Assembly (NCBI RefSeq): GCF_022530855.2
Contig: NZ_CP099567.1
Span: 620,001-684,000 of the forward strand
Length of the DNA: 64,000 nucleotides
Source: Candidatus Vondammii sp. HM_W22
Lineage (GTDB): Bacteria; Pseudomonadota; Gammaproteobacteria; Chromatiales; Chromatiaceae
Reading direction: 5' to 3'
The notes beneath the pieces are model-generated. The model did not search any database. It saw only the letters and a list, made by a program, of their open reading frames with translations, and was not told the DNA's origin. How positions within the stretch are numbered: position 1 is the stretch's first letter; each line of letters opens with the position of its first letter. Positions 51,738 through 61,389 of the stretch are shown piece after piece. The translations under genes were made by a program, and so were the position numbers.

Positions 51738-52149
51738 ATGAATATAAAACCCGAATTCATTAACGGTACTCAAATAATTCGCGCTGAATACGAAGAGACT
51801 CTCTGTGGAACAGATTGGATTTATCACTGATGACAAAGAGCTTTACGGCTGTTCGCCTGATGGATTGATCGGCACAGGTGGCATGGTGGAGATCAAATGC
51901 CGGAAAGCAGAAATTCAAGTTAATACCATTGTTAAAGGTGTGCCTCACTCTGAAAACATTGCGCAGATTCAAGGACAGATGTGGATAGCAGGGCGTGTGT
52001 GGTGTGATTACGTTTCATACCATCCTGATCTACCTCTATTTGTTTACCGAGTGAAAGCTGATCCAGTTCTGCATAAAGCGCTTGAACTCGGAATCAATGA
52101 AGTAATTGCGATGCGCGACGAAATACTGACTATTTTATGGAGCAAATAA
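51738..52149 (+). pseudogene. YqaJ-type exonuclease, truncated
   Basis: The C-terminal part of a YqaJ/lambda-exo nuclease is readable from about 51805: GFITDDKELYGCSPDGLIGT, then MVEIKCRKAEI with the catalytic D-X(n)-E-X-K and QIQGQMWIAGRVWCDYVSY. The N-terminal half is missing; a short ATG-frame at 51738 (MNIKPEFINGTQIIRAEYEE) precedes in another frame. The missing helical half contains conserved residues, so activity is doubtful. It is the red-exo position of the pL-like operon. Confidence 0.65.
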
Positions 52150-52529
52150 TGTCTACAGAAATCGCTTTAATAGCAATTGATATGATCAACATTGTTGAGG
52201 TTTTTACCCAAGATGGTGTTGAAAAAATGTATCTGAATCTCGTACGACAAGATGGGTTAGCGCTGAAATCTGTACCTGAAGCTCTCAAAACCTCAAAGAT
52301 GTGCCGGAAGGCCGTACGACAAAATGGATTGGCACTAGAATTCGTCCCTGAAGCTCTCAAAACTCGAAAAATGTGCTTATCGGCAGTAATGCGGTATGAA
52401 CGAGCGCTAGATTATGTACCGAAAGCCTACAAGACCATTGAAGTATGTCAGGCGGCAGTAGAACAAAATGGAGCGGAGCTACAGTTCGTACCGGGGGTCA
52501 AACCCGTATACGCCGTGAGGGTTATGTAA
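52149..52529 (+). CDS. DUF4116-like repeat protein
   Basis: About 126 residues from ATG 52149 (STEIALIAIDMINIVEVFTQ), with GGAG 6 bases upstream. Four repeats of the form xxCxxAVxQNGxALxxVPxALKT follow (LVRQDGLALKSVPEALKTSK, MCRKAVRQNGLALEFVPEAL, and on). DUF4116 repeats are known from eukaryotic and bacterial proteins of unknown role. Its start overlaps the nuclease stop, its stop overlaps the methylase start (TAATG). Confidence 0.68.
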   Translation: MSTEIALIAIDMINIVEVFTQDGVEKMYLNLVRQDGLALKSVPEALKTSKMCRKAVRQNGLALEFVPEALKTRKMCLSAVMRYERALDYVPKAYKTIEVCQAAVEQNGAELQFVPGVKPVYAVRVM

Positions 52530-53362
52530 TGATCACTAGCCCAATCATGCGATATCACGGCGCTAAATATCGATTAGCACCGTGGATCATGTCATTTTTC
52601 CCGGACCACTACACGTACGTAGAACCATTTGGCGGGGCTGCTGGTGTTTTATTGCAAAAACCACGGTCGATGAGCGAAGTTTACAATGATCTCGATGGGG
52701 ATATCGTTAATGTTTTCCGAGTGATGCAGGACAAAGATCTAGCTGATGAACTTCAGCGACAGTTATTGGTAACGCCCTTCTCCCGTGCTGAGTTCAATAT
52801 CAGCTATGAATCCACGGACGACCCAGTAGAGCAGGCACGACGGACATTGATCCGCGCACACATGGGATTTCGCTCGGCTGGATCAACCAAAAATAAAACG
52901 GGGTTCCGCATCGATAGCGCGCGTAAACACGGGCCAGCGGCACACCTATGGGCCAGGTATCCAGATCTGATTATAGGTTTTTTGGATCGTCTGCATGGTG
53001 TTCTTATCGAGAACAAACCTGTGATTGAATGCATTAAAAATCACGACCGACCGGATACACTATTTTTTATTGATCCGCCCTATGTCCATTCCACGAGACA
53101 GATGGGCAAAAACAGATGTTATAACCATGAATTAACTAATGATGATCATGTTCAATTGCTGGAACACCTGAATCAGGTTACCGGGATGGTGGTTGTTTCT
53201 GGTTACGACAGCGATATCTATAACGACCTGCTGAGAAGCTGGGAAAAGCGGTCAACGTCAGCGCGGATAAGTGCCGGCAGAGGCACGGCGGTACGAACTG
53301 AATGCATCTGGCTAAACCAAAATTGCGCAAACGGGCAAATACAACTTAGTCTGGCGCTGTAG
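52529..53362 (+). CDS. Dam-like adenine methyltransferase
   Basis: A 277-residue protein of the D12-class N6-adenine methyltransferase family. Motif I is EPFGGAAGVLLQKP, the catalytic DPPY is in FFIDPPYVHSTR, and the N-terminal RYHGAKYRLAPWIM is typical. The start ATG at 52529 overlaps the previous stop. It would methylate phage DNA, possibly against host restriction or to regulate packaging. GATC specificity is not proven. Confidence 0.9.
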   Translation: MITSPIMRYHGAKYRLAPWIMSFFPDHYTYVEPFGGAAGVLLQKPRSMSEVYNDLDGDIVNVFRVMQDKDLADELQRQLLVTPFSRAEFNISYESTDDPVEQARRTLIRAHMGFRSAGSTKNKTGFRIDSARKHGPAAHLWARYPDLIIGFLDRLHGVLIENKPVIECIKNHDRPDTLFFIDPPYVHSTRQMGKNRCYNHELTNDDHVQLLEHLNQVTGMVVVSGYDSDIYNDLLRSWEKRSTSARISAGRGTAVRTECIWLNQNCANGQIQLSLAL

Positions 53363-53382
53363 AGAGAATAGAAGGTGATTTT

Positions 53383-53589
53383 TTGAACATTGCATTAGTC
53401 ACAGAAGCCGATCTAATGGTCTGGATGAACTGCAAACGCAGAGCAGATCTAGAGAAAAATTTGCGCGCCCAGGGGATACCTGTGCTGTACGGTGCTGGTG
53501 GTACGGTATGTACAACAATTAACGCTGTGAATACCGCGATGGGTGTCGGAAATGATGATAACCACTCGGAAGACATTGAATTTGTCTAG
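53383..53589 (+). CDS. Excisionase-like protein, DUF4224 type
   Basis: A 68-residue protein from TTG 53383 (NIALVTEADLMVWMNCKRRA). The pattern LVTEADLxxWxxCKRRADLEKxLRxxGIPVLYG fits DUF4224-like proteins found directly upstream of phage integrases, which serve as directionality factors. It ends 8 bases before the integrase. Confidence 0.68.
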   Translation: MNIALVTEADLMVWMNCKRRADLEKNLRAQGIPVLYGAGGTVCTTINAVNTAMGVGNDDNHSEDIEFV

Positions 53590-53597
53590 AATTAGAT

Positions 53598-54620
53598 ATG
53601 GCTCCCCGCCCGCGATCAAGAAAAAACCAGAAGTTGCCGGAATATGTTTATCTCAAAAAAGGGCGATATGTGCTCGTTGAATACAATCCAGAGACCCGGA
53701 AACAAACAGAAAAACGATTGTGCAGCGGAGAAGCGACGCTCGCCCAAGTATGGGCCGTATACGAAAAAATGACTATCCCCGCTGGCGGAAGGACAAAAAC
53801 ATTCCGCTGGCTGTCAAAACAATATCAAGATTCCCTGATGTTCCTAAAAAAAGCGGCATCTACTCAACAGGATTACCGAGGGTATCATCGTCGCATCTGT
53901 TCAAAAATGCTGGAGGATGGGCGATATTTCGGAGACATCCCGTTAAAAAATTGGACTATTCCAACTGTACGAAAATATTTAGATCAACGAGAAAAAGAGG
54001 ATGCATGCATCGGTGGAAACCGGGAAAAATCATATATCAGTTTAGTATTCTCATGGGCAATTGAGCGGGACCTGGGGGGAGTCACAATCAATCCGGCCAA
54101 GGGCGTCAGGAGAAACGAGGAACGTGCACGTACTCGCTACGTTACTGATGCCGAGTTCGAGGCCGCAAAATCCGAACTGTCTGGATATCTCCCGATAATT
54201 ATGGAGCTGGCATATTTATTGCGCGCCAGACTGTCAGAGGTGCTGGATCTGACGCGGGATGACGTGCTTGACGAGGGCATCTATCTGCACCGACGGAAGG
54301 GCAGCAGGGACGCCATTACCCGGTGGTCCCCAGCGCTCAAATCTGCGGTTGATGCGGCAAAAATTCTGAGGATAAATCTATTCGGAAAACACTTGATTCA
54401 AGGTCGCTGCGGTGACCGGCTGTCAGAGTCCACGGTACAGACAGCCTGGGGTCGATTTATGCGGGAAAAATGGCAGGGAGAGCGGTTCACAATACACGAC
54501 CTAAAAGCCAAGGGGATCACCGACACCCCGGGCGACAAGCAGAGAGCTGGAGGCCACAAAGACCCCAGGATGGTCCATGTCTACGACAGAAAGCCCATCG
54601 ATATTGAGCCAACGAAATGA
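53598..54620 (+). CDS. int: Tyrosine integrase
   Basis: A 340-residue phage integrase. N-terminal arm-binding region (PEYVYLKKGRYVLVEYNPET) precedes the core-binding domain (STQQDYRGYHRRICSKMLED) and the catalytic domain with box I LLRARLSEVLDL (Arg), RRKGSRDAITRW (Lys), box II IHDLKAKGI, GGHKDPRM (His) and the nucleophile in MVHVYDRK. Box II has Lys where Arg is usual, a variant seen in some phage integrases. Located 90 bases from tRNA-Lys, it mediates integration there. Confidence 0.9.
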   Translation: MAPRPRSRKNQKLPEYVYLKKGRYVLVEYNPETRKQTEKRLCSGEATLAQVWAVYEKMTIPAGGRTKTFRWLSKQYQDSLMFLKKAASTQQDYRGYHRRICSKMLEDGRYFGDIPLKNWTIPTVRKYLDQREKEDACIGGNREKSYISLVFSWAIERDLGGVTINPAKGVRRNEERARTRYVTDAEFEAAKSELSGYLPIIMELAYLLRARLSEVLDLTRDDVLDEGIYLHRRKGSRDAITRWSPALKSAVDAAKILRINLFGKHLIQGRCGDRLSESTVQTAWGRFMREKWQGERFTIHDLKAKGITDTPGDKQRAGGHKDPRMVHVYDRKPIDIEPTK

Positions 54621-54709
54621 GTTGTTTTGGGAAAATCATATTTATTTTTGGAATTCGCAATTTCCGCATTTTTAGAATCACATTAACTTATTGATAATGC
54701 TATTAAATT

Positions 54710-54785
54710 TGGTGGGCCGTGGGCGACTCGAACGCCCGACCAATGGATTAAAAATCCACTGCTCTACCAACTGAGCTAACGGCCC
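54710..54785 (-). tRNA. tRNA-Lys(TTT)
   Basis: A 76-base cloverleaf with CCA. The acceptor GGGCCGT pairs with ACGGCCC, and the anticodon loop ATTTTTA-type gives TTT. The 3' half is shared with the prophage attachment site. Confidence 0.95.
54717..54760. repeat. Prophage attachment repeat, right (attR)
   Basis: The 44-base repeat identical to 13687-13730, here within an intact tRNA-Lys gene. The integrase gene lies 96 bases to the left. Confidence 0.88.
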
Positions 54786-54834
54786 TTCCAATGAAAGCGC
54801 GGAATTATACAGTACCCTGCACCGCAGTCAACGC

Positions 54835-56043
54835 TCAGATGGCTTCCAGTTTGCGCAGGCTCTCAGGGAGGAGTTTCAGGTCGACCAAACCGGTGACCAG
54901 GGTCTTGGCTACGGTTGCTTCCTCTTCGTAGACAATTTTGTAGTATTGCACTTTCATGGTCAGCGCACTCCCGAGGATAATGGCCCCCATGGTGATGAAT
55001 GAACCGATGGCAAGTGTTGATACCCCGGTTACTCCCTGGCCGATGGTGCAGCCCATAGAGAGAACACCGCCGATACCCATAAACACGGCGCCTACCACGT
55101 GGTAGGTGAAGTCACTGAGGTTGACGAACCACTCGATACGGAAGCTTCTGCTGAATATGGCATAGACGAATGACCCTAGGATAACCCCAAGCAGGGCAGA
55201 GACACCGAAGGTGATCAGGTCGAAGCTGGCAGGGCTTGCCAGGTAGCTCAGGGTTTCACCCATTGGGTTGATAAAGGTATATGACTGGGTGCCGGTGCTG
55301 GGTGGTGGATCGTCCATGAACTCAACGGCTTCCATCCACTCCTGCCCCATAGGGCCGCCGGTGATGTACCAGCCACCGATGATAACCAGGCCGACCACCA
55401 GCCCACCCAGAACCAGGTCCAGGCTGGAGCGGAAATCCTTCGAGCGGAAAACAATAGCCAAGAGTCCCAGTGCCAGTATAAATCCGATATAGAAATTGAG
55501 CTGAATCGGATTCTCCAGCCCGACCAGGGAGCCGATGATGGTCCCTACACTCTGATCATTGATGTTCATCCCGGCAAGATCAGGGCTGATGGGCAGCATC
55601 CAGCTATGGAAGACAACGCCGTAAAAATCGGTGCGTGTCATCAGATAAGCCATGACACCGGCTATTACCAGGACAAAAGTCGATTTCAGGTTGCCGCCAC
55701 CGATGCGGATCAGGTTCTTATTGCTACAACCCGAGGCCAGGGTCATGCCGACACCGAACATCAGACCGCCAAGAATATAACGTGGCCAAAAGAAGAGACT
55801 GCCGCGATAGGGTACACGCGAGGCGGATGCATCGACCAGCGACATTGCCTCCAGGACGGTGACGCCGATAATCGCCACAGCCATGGCCATGAACCAGGCT
55901 CGCATGCGGCCGGTATCGCCCATGTTGACCCAATCGGAAACTGCACCCATGGTACAGAAGTTGGTTTTACTGGCTACCGCGCCAAGAATAAATGCCAGCA
56001 CGCCACCCAGCAGGACTACCTGCGTGGTAATCTCAAGCTCCAT
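54835..56043 (-). CDS. YeeE/YedE family permease, thiosulfate-type
   Basis: A 402-residue inner-membrane protein with about ten hydrophobic segments. The family cysteine motifs are present twice: TNFCTMGAVSDW and ASGCSNKNLIRIGGGNLKS near the first half, and SMGCTIGQGVTG near residue 335. These are typical of TsuA-like thiosulfate transporters, where the cysteines pass the substrate along. It is probably involved in sulfur uptake. It ends about 50 bases after the tRNA-Lys and is not in an obvious operon. Confidence 0.85.
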   Translation of the reverse strand: MELEITTQVVLLGGVLAFILGAVASKTNFCTMGAVSDWVNMGDTGRMRAWFMAMAVAIIGVTVLEAMSLVDASASRVPYRGSLFFWPRYILGGLMFGVGMTLASGCSNKNLIRIGGGNLKSTFVLVIAGVMAYLMTRTDFYGVVFHSWMLPISPDLAGMNINDQSVGTIIGSLVGLENPIQLNFYIGFILALGLLAIVFRSKDFRSSLDLVLGGLVVGLVIIGGWYITGGPMGQEWMEAVEFMDDPPPSTGTQSYTFINPMGETLSYLASPASFDLITFGVSALLGVILGSFVYAIFSRSFRIEWFVNLSDFTYHVVGAVFMGIGGVLSMGCTIGQGVTGVSTLAIGSFITMGAIILGSALTMKVQYYKIVYEEEATVAKTLVTGLVDLKLLPESLRKLEAI

Positions 56044-56149
56044 TGAAACCTCCGGATATGACTTTTATCAGTATAATTGGTTGTCCCTGAAGTATCAGTA
56101 TCAGTATCAGGCTAAGGATCTGATTCTCCGCCCATTTTGGAATAATCAT

Positions 56150-57240
56150 ACGATTTCCCGCTAACCTTATCCAAGCACAATAAAACCAAGCTAACAACTT
56201 GGCTAAATTATATCCTGCTGCCGCCAAAACCACATTAGCTTCATTACCACATTCAGCTTTAAGGTAGTTTCGACTTAGCCTATTGTCTGATCTAAGGTGC
56301 CTAATAACCGGCTCGATAGCGGTTCGACGCTTTACCCATTTTCAGGTTGATCGAGTCGCCCTCTTAAGGAACCCGCCACAGAGCTTAACGTCAATTTTAT
56401 CGCCTACGCGGTACCCAGAGTAGCCCGGATGCACAATATGCATTCTTGAGTTTTCGGCTGTTTAAACTCTCCGCTTGTTCAATCGGCCGCCAAGAGTGTA
56501 TGCTCATCACAGGGGTTACCCGCCCAAACGCTATGCGCCAACTAACCAGTTGCCTTTGGATCTGGTCACGAATGAGGCTTTATTGCCAAACTCGTAGCGC
56601 TTCTATACTGTGCCTTACGCTCAATGTCTCTCATCACTTGGCCCAAACGTTTTGGGTTTTCCAGTCTGCCTCGCTGAACGCTTCATCTGCTGAGCATGAG
56701 AATATCGTCCTTGCATGATCAACGCGTTCTTTCCTACCTTGACATAGCTCTGGCGTCATTTGGTGCCGCTGTTTTGAGCCGCAGACACCAATAGGTCACG
56801 TATTCTATGGTAGAGCTTTGCATCTCTGCTGGAAAGGTGATGGCCTTCTCTTGAACGGTGGTGTCCACATTGACGTGCTCTAACTCACGCAAGCTCATTG
56901 CTTTAGTATTCAGCGCTAGCTCGATGGTTTGTTTCAACAGCGCGTCAAATTTATTACCGATCCGGTTGCGTCAACGAACCAGCCTGGAGGGGTGTAAAGA
57001 CGGCCAATATGAGTTTTTAACCCAGCGTTTCACAACGCTTTAATCGCTCTCATTAAAGGTGTACTTGAGGTATCGCCAGTAAACGAGTGGGTAACGGGAG
57101 CTGGCCAGTACCTTCGTTGTAAATGATATCAATGTCAGCCTCGAGTTTTTCCCCGTTCATCTTTTCGGGTAATCGCGACAATGGGTGCGAGAGATTTAAG
57201 ATCTGAGAGAGTTGCGAACGGAATAGATCAGAGGTTCCTT
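56150..57240 (-). pseudogene. IS5-type transposase, heavily decayed
   Basis: Pieces are readable in several frames: LFRSQLSQILNLSHPLSRL at the N-terminus (about 57.2 kb), ALNTKAMSLRELEHVNVDTT with VQEKAITFP in the middle (56.74-56.94 kb), and KRRTAIEPVIRHLRSDNRLS plus AAAGYNLAKLLAWF near the C-terminus (56.2-56.35 kb). At least three frame changes and several stops separate them. The catalytic Asp lies in VDTTV. It is a dead copy between the permease and queC. Confidence 0.72.
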
Positions 57241-57313
57241 AGCTTGATTCACTGCCATTCCCCGCAGTGAGATAAGCTCTTGAAAAGGTTGTGCAGTGCG
57301 GTAAAGGAAAAAC

Positions 57314-57988
57314 TCAGATATGAGAATAGGCGGTAGGGTCAGGCACTCCCGCATCCTCGAATCCTTGTTTTCTCAGGCGGCAAGAATCACACAGACTGCA
57401 AGCACGCCCCTGGCCATCCGCCTGATAACAGGAGATGGTGAGGCCGTAATCCACACCCAGCGCAGTTCCCTGTTTGATGATTTCTGCCTTGGTCAGGTCG
57501 ATCAAAGGGGCACGTATATGGAATTTACCCCCTTCCACTCCGGCTTTGGTCGCCAAGTTGGCCAGTTGCTCAAAGGCGTTGATAAATTCCGGCCTGCAGT
57601 CAGGGTATCCAGAGTAATCCACTGCATTCACCCCAACAAAGAGATCCCTTGCCTCCAGAACTTCGGCCCAGCCAAGGGCCAATGAGAGGAATATGGTATT
57701 TCGGGCAGGCACATAGGTGATCGGAATGCCTTCACTCTCCTGTTCCGGCACGTCGATGCTCTCGTCCGTCAGCGCCGAGCCGCCAAAGGAGTCCAGAGAA
57801 ATAGGGATGATTTTATGATCCACAGCACCCAGTAAACCGGCCAGCCGCTTTGCTGCATTGAGTTCGGTGGAGTGCCGCTGCCCATAGTTTATGCTCAAGG
57901 CGTAGCATTCATATCCCTGGTCATGGGCAATGGAGAGGAGGGTGGCCGAATCAAGACCGCCGGAGAGGAGGACGACTGCTTTTTTCAT
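57314..57988 (-). CDS. queC: 7-cyano-7-deazaguanine synthase QueC
   Basis: Makes preQ0 from carboxydeazaguanine with ATP and ammonia, in queuosine tRNA modification. The 224-residue protein has the PP-loop [10 protein letters not shown], the segment [18 protein letters not shown] and the C-terminal zinc-binding cysteines ([20 protein letters not shown]). It follows queE, the enzyme that supplies its substrate, by 44 bases. Confidence 0.96.
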   Translation of the reverse strand: MKKAVVLLSGGLDSATLLSIAHDQGYECYALSINYGQRHSTELNAAKRLAGLLGAVDHKIIPISLDSFGGSALTDESIDVPEQESEGIPITYVPARNTIFLSLALGWAEVLEARDLFVGVNAVDYSGYPDCRPEFINAFEQLANLATKAGVEGGKFHIRAPLIDLTKAEIIKQGTALGVDYGLTISCYQADGQGRACSLCDSCRLRKQGFEDAGVPDPTAYSHI

Positions 57989-58031
57989 TTTGCGTTATCT
58001 GGCGGCGTAATTTGCCAGCATTATACAGGCA

Positions 58032-58673
58032 CTATTTACCTGCTACATCACCCCACAGATATTTATGCAGCTGTATCTGGAAACGCACCTGAAGATGGTC
58101 GCGGATGATCCAGTCGGCCAGCTCAGTCGCATCCTGTCGACCTAACGCTGGTGAGAAGAGAACTTCACAACGATCTGTCAGGTATCGCTGTTCCAGCTGC
58201 TGTTTTGACCAGAGGTAGTCCGCTTCGTCACAGATGACAAATTTCACCTGATCTACCGGGCTGAGATACTCCAGGTTTTCGAAAAGGTTTTGTTCAACCT
58301 CATCTGAACCGGGAGTCTTGATGTCCATCACCTTCACCACCCGTGGATCAACGGCCGACACATCCACAGCACCGCTGGTCTCAAGTGACACCTTGTAATT
58401 GGCATTACAAAGCTGAATCAGCAGTTCCAGGCATTCGCGCTGAGCCAGAGGCTCTCCGCCGGTAACGGTGATGTATCGGGGCTGATGATCTGCCACCTGT
58501 TGCAGAATGTCAGGCAAGGCCATCCATTCACCGCCTCTGAAGGCGTAAATGGTATCGCAATAACCACAGCGCAGGGGGCAGCCGGTAAGACGAATAAACA
58601 GCGTGGGAAATCCCACGCTGCTCGACTCACCCTGGAGGGAGTAGAAAATTTCGGTAATACGCAAATGGGACAT
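58032..58673 (-). CDS. queE: 7-carboxy-7-deazaguanine synthase QueE
   Basis: A radical SAM enzyme that rearranges CPH4 to carboxydeazaguanine. The 213-residue protein has the CxxxCxxC iron-sulfur motif in CPLRCGYCDT, the start SHLRITEIFYSLQGESS with the QGE feature, and the VTGGEPLAQRECLELL segment. Located 14 bases behind cpoB, before queC. Confidence 0.96.
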   Translation of the reverse strand: MSHLRITEIFYSLQGESSSVGFPTLFIRLTGCPLRCGYCDTIYAFRGGEWMALPDILQQVADHQPRYITVTGGEPLAQRECLELLIQLCNANYKVSLETSGAVDVSAVDPRVVKVMDIKTPGSDEVEQNLFENLEYLSPVDQVKFVICDEADYLWSKQQLEQRYLTDRCEVLFSPALGRQDATELADWIIRDHLQVRFQIQLHKYLWGDVAGK

Positions 58674-58686
58674 AGAGATAAGGGCG

Positions 58687-59511
58687 CTAACGTCCTTCGG
58701 TTCGCATACGCTCCAGGCGTTTACCGGCCAGGCGGCCGGCAGTAGAGCTGGGATAGTTATTGATCAGCGTCTCCAATGTCTCGCGGGCTTCCGACCACTG
58801 CTGTTTTTCATACTGGATAAGACTGGTTTTCAACAGCGCGTCAGGTACTTTAGAACTCTCCGGGTAATCCTGGATAACCTTCCTGAACTCGACCAGCGCT
58901 GCATCGAAGTCCCTTGTGACATAGCTCGCTTCTGCCAGCCAGTACTGGGCATTGTCAGAAAAAGCACTGCCCTGATATTTCCCCAGGAAACCCCGGAACG
59001 CCTTGCTTGCATCGCCATAGCGATGCTGCATCAGTATCTCAAAGGCAGCACGGTATTCTGCCTCTTCAACCACAGGATCAGCCGCACCTCCGGTAGGCTG
59101 CTGGACCACGGCCGGTGTCTGCATCAGCTGCTCCCTTGGGGGAGTGGATGCAGAGGGTGCAGATGGAATGGCGGCTGGTGCTGGCATCGCTGTCCCATGG
59201 GCTGCAGGTACCACGCCTGTTGAGATACTGCTCAAGCGTCGATCGACATCCAGGTAGAGGTTACGCTGACGCTTTTTCAGGGCATCCAATGCATGATTCT
59301 GCACCTCAACCTCACCACGCAGCAGCTGCACTTCCCGTTGTAGTGTATTCAGTCGAAGAACCAGGTCAGAGAGCGCTCTCACTTTCCGTTCCAGCAAATC
59401 GACCCGCTGCTCTACACCCTTCACAGGCAATGCCTGCCGGGACGGTGGCATCGCTGCCAGTACTGGTCCCGCCAGCATCGCTGAAAGCAGAAGCCCAACA
59501 AGGTATTTCAT
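58687..59511 (-). CDS. cpoB: Cell division coordinator CpoB (YbgF)
   Basis: A periplasmic protein that links the Tol system to peptidoglycan synthesis at division. ATG 59511 gives MKYLVGLLLSAMLAGPVLA as signal peptide. A coiled coil (KRNLYLDVDRRLSSI area) is followed by a Pro-rich linker and TPR repeats (FEILMQHRYGDASKAFRGFL, DNAQYWLAEASYVTRDFDAA). It lies at the end of the tol-pal group. The length, 274 residues, is normal. Confidence 0.93.
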   Translation of the reverse strand: MKYLVGLLLSAMLAGPVLAAMPPSRQALPVKGVEQRVDLLERKVRALSDLVLRLNTLQREVQLLRGEVEVQNHALDALKKRQRNLYLDVDRRLSSISTGVVPAAHGTAMPAPAAIPSAPSASTPPREQLMQTPAVVQQPTGGAADPVVEEAEYRAAFEILMQHRYGDASKAFRGFLGKYQGSAFSDNAQYWLAEASYVTRDFDAALVEFRKVIQDYPESSKVPDALLKTSLIQYEKQQWSEARETLETLINNYPSSTAGRLAGKRLERMRTEGR

Positions 59512-59526
59512 CAGCAATTATTCCTG

Positions 59527-60072
59527 TCAATAGACAAAGACGGCACGACGATTCTGGGACCAGGCTGCCTCGCTGACATCCATGAATGCAGGACGCTCTT
59601 CACCATAGCTGATAGTGATGATCTGGCTCTCAGCAGCACCCTGAGCCAGCAGCACACGCTTCACACTGTTGGCACGACGCTCACCCAGTGCAACGTTGTA
59701 TTCGCGTGATCCCCGCTCATCGGCATGACCTTCAATTGTCACTGTAATGGCAGGGTTGGCCGCTAGGTAATCACCATGGGCAATCACTGCATCCTGGTAA
59801 TCAGCGCGAATCTGGTCAACGTCATACTCAAAATAGATGGTCTTGGTGTATAGCTGGCTATCCGGATTATCCAGTTCGTTACCCATCCAGGCGCCGGTTT
59901 CATCTGCACCTGTGATCTGGGCACCGTCTGCGCCAGTCTCTCTCTGCCCTGCTTCAGAGACGGGAGCTGCCTCGTTGGTTGTATCATCGGACATGCCGGG
60001 AATACTGGAACAGCCTGCAAACAGCAGCGACAGTGCCAATATCGGGGCAAACTTGAGCATGCTCAGTTTCAT
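59527..60072 (-). CDS. pal: Peptidoglycan-associated lipoprotein Pal
   Basis: Outer-membrane lipoprotein that binds peptidoglycan. The 181-residue protein has a lipobox LLFAGCSS and the OmpA-like domain (IYFEYDVDQIRADYQDAVIA, IEGHADERGSREYNVALGER, RRANSVKRVLLAQG). The insert between residues 30 and 70 is acidic. The start overlaps the tolB stop by 2 bases and has AGGAG upstream. Confidence 0.97.
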   Translation of the reverse strand: MKLSMLKFAPILALSLLFAGCSSIPGMSDDTTNEAAPVSEAGQRETGADGAQITGADETGAWMGNELDNPDSQLYTKTIYFEYDVDQIRADYQDAVIAHGDYLAANPAITVTIEGHADERGSREYNVALGERRANSVKRVLLAQGAAESQIITISYGEERPAFMDVSEAAWSQNRRAVFVY

Positions 60073-61379
60073 GGGTTTCTCCTGTTGGTTTTAGTATAGG
60101 GTGACCAGACCGGCTCGCGGACATTACCTTCCTGCAGTGCCAGCCGCTGGCGGACCCTGCCATCCACCGAAACCGCGGCTAGTTCACCTTTGCCGTTGAT
60201 TTTGGTGGCGTAAATTATCATGCTGCCATTCGGGGCGAAACTGGGGGATTCATCCAGCGCGCCTTCGCTCAGCACCTGCAGTGCCCCGGATTGAAGATCC
60301 AGCACACCAATGCGGAACTCTCTGCCTTGCCGAGTCACCAGAGCCAGCATCTTGCCGTCTGGCGAGTAGGAGGCGCGGGCATTATAGCTTCCTTCGAATG
60401 TCACTCGTATGGCCTTGCCACCAAAAGAGGGAACCCGATAGATCTGGGGTTTGCCGCCCCGGTCTGAGGTAAAAATGACATGACGGCCATCCGGTGACCA
60501 GGACGGTTCGGTGTCAATGCCATAGTGACGGGTTAGCCGGGTCAGTGTCTTCCGATTGATACTGTAGACATAGATATCGGGACTCCCGTCCTTGGACAGG
60601 GTCAGCGCCAGTTTCCGGCCATCCGGTGACCAGGCGGGTGCGCCGTTGATCCCTTTATACGAGGTGATTTTCTGGCGCCTTCCGGTGAAGACCTCCTGAA
60701 CATAGATAGAGGGCTGCTTCTTTTCAAAGGAGACATAGGCCAGTTTACGACCGTCAGGAGACCAGGCGGGAGACATGATAGGATCAGAAGAGGTGACGAT
60801 AGTCTGGGGATTAAAGCCATCGGCATCGGCCACTTTAAGCGCGATGCTCTGGTTTCCACTGCTCCCGGAGGTGATCACATAGGCCACGCGGGTGGCAAAC
60901 GCACCCCGCTTACCGGTGAGCTTCTCATATATCAGATCTGCAATGTGGTGGGCGGTAGACCGAAGATCGCGCTCAGTGGCCGGGATATTGTAGCCGGTCA
61001 ACTGCTCGCCCTTGAAGACGTCGAACAGCTGGAAGCGGACCATGTAGCCACCCTTGCCGTTGGCCCGGATCTGTCCAACCACCAGATTATCCATTCCCAG
61101 CACTTTCCAGTCTCTGAACTCCACTTCAGCGCCGACCTGCGGGCGTGCCAGCATATCTTGCACCGGCATGGTATTGAATCGGCCACTCCGGCCGAGATCA
61201 TTCCGCACGATCTCAGCGATATCTTGGCTGGGGCCGGCACCGGGACCTGCCCAGCCGAAGGGAACGATAGCCAGGGGCAGCGCACCCTCCGAACCTTCGG
61301 TGATCTCAATAGTGAGTGCAGCGGCAGCCTGAAAATACCAGCAGCCCAGAAATATCAGCATTAATAATTTTTTCATCAT
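60069..61379 (-). CDS. tolB: Tol-Pal system protein TolB
   Basis: Periplasmic beta-propeller that links TolA and Pal. From ATG 61379 (MMKKLLMLIFLGCWYFQAAA) there is a signal peptide, then the N-terminal domain (LPLAIVPFGWAGPGAGPSQD, DLGRSGRFNTMPVQDM) and propeller repeats with SPDGRKLA (for example TSSDPIMSPAWSPDGRKLAY). About 436 residues. The open frame extends 44 codons upstream into tolA, which I consider not translated. Confidence 0.97.
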   Translation of the reverse strand: MMKKLLMLIFLGCWYFQAAAALTIEITEGSEGALPLAIVPFGWAGPGAGPSQDIAEIVRNDLGRSGRFNTMPVQDMLARPQVGAEVEFRDWKVLGMDNLVVGQIRANGKGGYMVRFQLFDVFKGEQLTGYNIPATERDLRSTAHHIADLIYEKLTGKRGAFATRVAYVITSGSSGNQSIALKVADADGFNPQTIVTSSDPIMSPAWSPDGRKLAYVSFEKKQPSIYVQEVFTGRRQKITSYKGINGAPAWSPDGRKLALTLSKDGSPDIYVYSINRKTLTRLTRHYGIDTEPSWSPDGRHVIFTSDRGGKPQIYRVPSFGGKAIRVTFEGSYNARASYSPDGKMLALVTRQGREFRIGVLDLQSGALQVLSEGALDESPSFAPNGSMIIYATKINGKGELAAVSVDGRVRQRLALQEGNVREPVWSPYTKTNRRNP

Positions 61380-61389
61380 CGCTTCAGTT

